Positions 14,728-15,391 of a stretch of 15,391 nt of DNA are shown here, piece by piece. The DNA is from Candidatus Methanophagaceae archaeon. GTDB taxonomy: Archaea; Halobacteriota; Syntropharchaeia; Alkanophagales; Methanospirareceae. Positions within the stretch are counted from its first letter, which is position 1. The number at the start of each line of letters is the position of its first letter. Below the pieces are notes generated by a model, which was not told the DNA's origin, searched no databases, and was given only the letters and a program-made list of their open reading frames with translations. The DNA lies in contig QENJ01000059.1 in the NCBI GenBank assembly GCA_013374505.1, positions 1 to 15,391 of the forward strand. Reading direction: 5' to 3'. The translations under genes were made by a program, and so were the position numbers.

Positions 14728-14745
14728 AATATATAGGAGTTATAT
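14728..14745 (+). promoter_or_regulatory. TATA box and possible operator of the ModE-like gene
   Basis: AATATATA (14728-14735) is centred about 27 bases before the ATG at 14759, predicting a leaderless mRNA. It overlaps an inverted repeat ATATA-GGAGT-TATAT (14731-14745), which recalls the TATATA half-sites of bacterial ModE operators. Autoregulation by ModE is a guess from that resemblance. Confidence 0.4.
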
Positions 14746-14758
14746 TATAATTGTACTC

Positions 14759-15328
14759 ATGCCGGCACCCAAAAGGAGATACGAGTCGAAGTATAAGCCG
14801 TGGATCGAGCTACAAGGAAAGGCAATCGTGGGTGAAGGAAGAGCGGATTTATTGCGTGCGATTCGTGACTTATCTTCCATCGCAAAAGCCGCGAAAAAAC
14901 TTGACGTACCTTATAGAACTGCTTGGGCGCAGCTAAAGCGGATAGAGGCTGCGGTAGGCACGCCGGTAGTAAAAACGTATCGCGGCGGTGCAAAAGGCGG
15001 TGGTGGCGCGCGATTAACAGAAGAAGGCGCACGTGTTTTACGCGAATATGAAAAGTATGAGCGATATTTGGGTAGTTTCGCCAATGACGCGGATTTTTGG
15101 GAGGCACTGGATATGAAATTAAGCGCAAGAAACAGGATTCGTGGTGTAATCGAAGGACTAGAGAAAGGAGAAGTTGCAGCGTCCGTAAAAATCATTATTT
15201 CTACGCCGGTTGTTATAACCGCGGTGATAACCAGGGATGCGGTGGACGATCTCGAGCTGAAAGTAGGCGAGGAAGTGGAAGCGGTGATTAAAGCAACGGA
15301 AGTGATGGTCTCGAAATCCGAAAGATAG
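14759..15328 (+). CDS. modE: ModE-type transcription regulator with a C-terminal Mop (TOBE-like) domain
   Basis: The 189-residue protein has a LysR-like winged helix as in ModE (residues ~16-105): WIELQGKAIVGEGRADLLRA, then SIAKAAKKLDVPYRTAWAQL as the helix-turn-helix, and a wing rich in glycine and basic residues (TYRGGAKGGGGARLT). Residues ~120-185 form one Mop domain (LSARNRIRGVIEGLEKGEV, then VVITAVITRDAVDDL), the oxyanion-binding fold for molybdate or tungstate. Bacterial ModE has two Mop repeats; a single one is common in archaeal versions and would need oligomerisation. It would sense molybdate or tungstate and control uptake or molybdo/tungsto-enzyme genes, which may lie beyond the right edge. 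The ATG is set by a TATA box about 27 bases upstream. The last 63 bases of the window hold no gene I can support. Confidence 0.9.
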   Translation: MPAPKRRYESKYKPWIELQGKAIVGEGRADLLRAIRDLSSIAKAAKKLDVPYRTAWAQLKRIEAAVGTPVVKTYRGGAKGGGGARLTEEGARVLREYEKYERYLGSFANDADFWEALDMKLSARNRIRGVIEGLEKGEVAASVKIIISTPVVITAVITRDAVDDLELKVGEEVEAVIKATEVMVSKSER

Positions 15329-15391
15329 CTCGTGAATGCTTAGCCGTAAATGCAACATCTGATTGCCGCACAACACGCAGTATCTCCGAAA

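Overview
The window reads as a piece of an anaerobic, F420-using euryarchaeon (class Methanosarcinia, Syntrophoarchaeia or ANME-1-like). Evidence: an archaeal CofD for coenzyme F420 synthesis, a presenilin homologue (PSH) of the archaeal type, an archaeal-style cis-prenyltransferase relative, TATA-box promoters, a type II tRNA-Ser with no encoded CCA, and large exported proteins rich in N-glycosylation sequons. The exact lineage is an inference; no 16S or other phylogenetic marker is present.

Region 1 (1-6875, + strand) is a tandem array of four genes for exported proteins (the first truncated by the window edge). All four end in the same ~130-140 residue C-terminal module (motifs FDT..YPS, TYPC.GTGG, DWHNIT, TGSYPQI.H, DWIPAI) but carry unrelated N-terminal parts: a jelly-roll-like end, an OpgG/MdoG (periplasmic glucan, GH186-related) protein, a lipoprotein with an alpha/alpha toroid interrupted by a beta-sandwich, and a NosD-like right-handed beta-helix. 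The OpgG-like protein in an archaeal surface array, beside a putative six-hairpin glycosidase-like lipoprotein, is the most unexpected content of the window and suggests an extracellular glucan-handling locus built on a common surface module.

Region 2 (6895-7435, + strand) is a remnant of a HepT/MntA toxin-antitoxin pair: a 38-codon stub resembling the start of a HEPN toxin, then an intact MNT-type minimal nucleotidyltransferase.

Region 3 (7586-12476, - strand) runs, in transcription order, GerW-like protein, DUF2953 membrane protein, CofD, an OLD-like AAA ATPase overlapping by 4 bp a ~230-residue partner of unknown function, and a presenilin-type intramembrane protease. The GerW/DUF2953 pair mirrors the ytfJ/ytfI neighbourhood of spore-forming Firmicutes.

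Region 4 (12682-15391, mixed strands) has an unrecognised 268-residue protein, a cis-prenyltransferase-like protein that has lost the DGNRR catalytic loop and starts two bases after a tRNA-Ser(GCU), a 2[4Fe-4S] ferredoxin, and a ModE-type regulator with a Mop domain, which probably heads a molybdate or tungstate locus beyond the window. Several genes here have TATA boxes placed for short-leader or leaderless mRNAs. No intergenic gap exceeds 300 bases.
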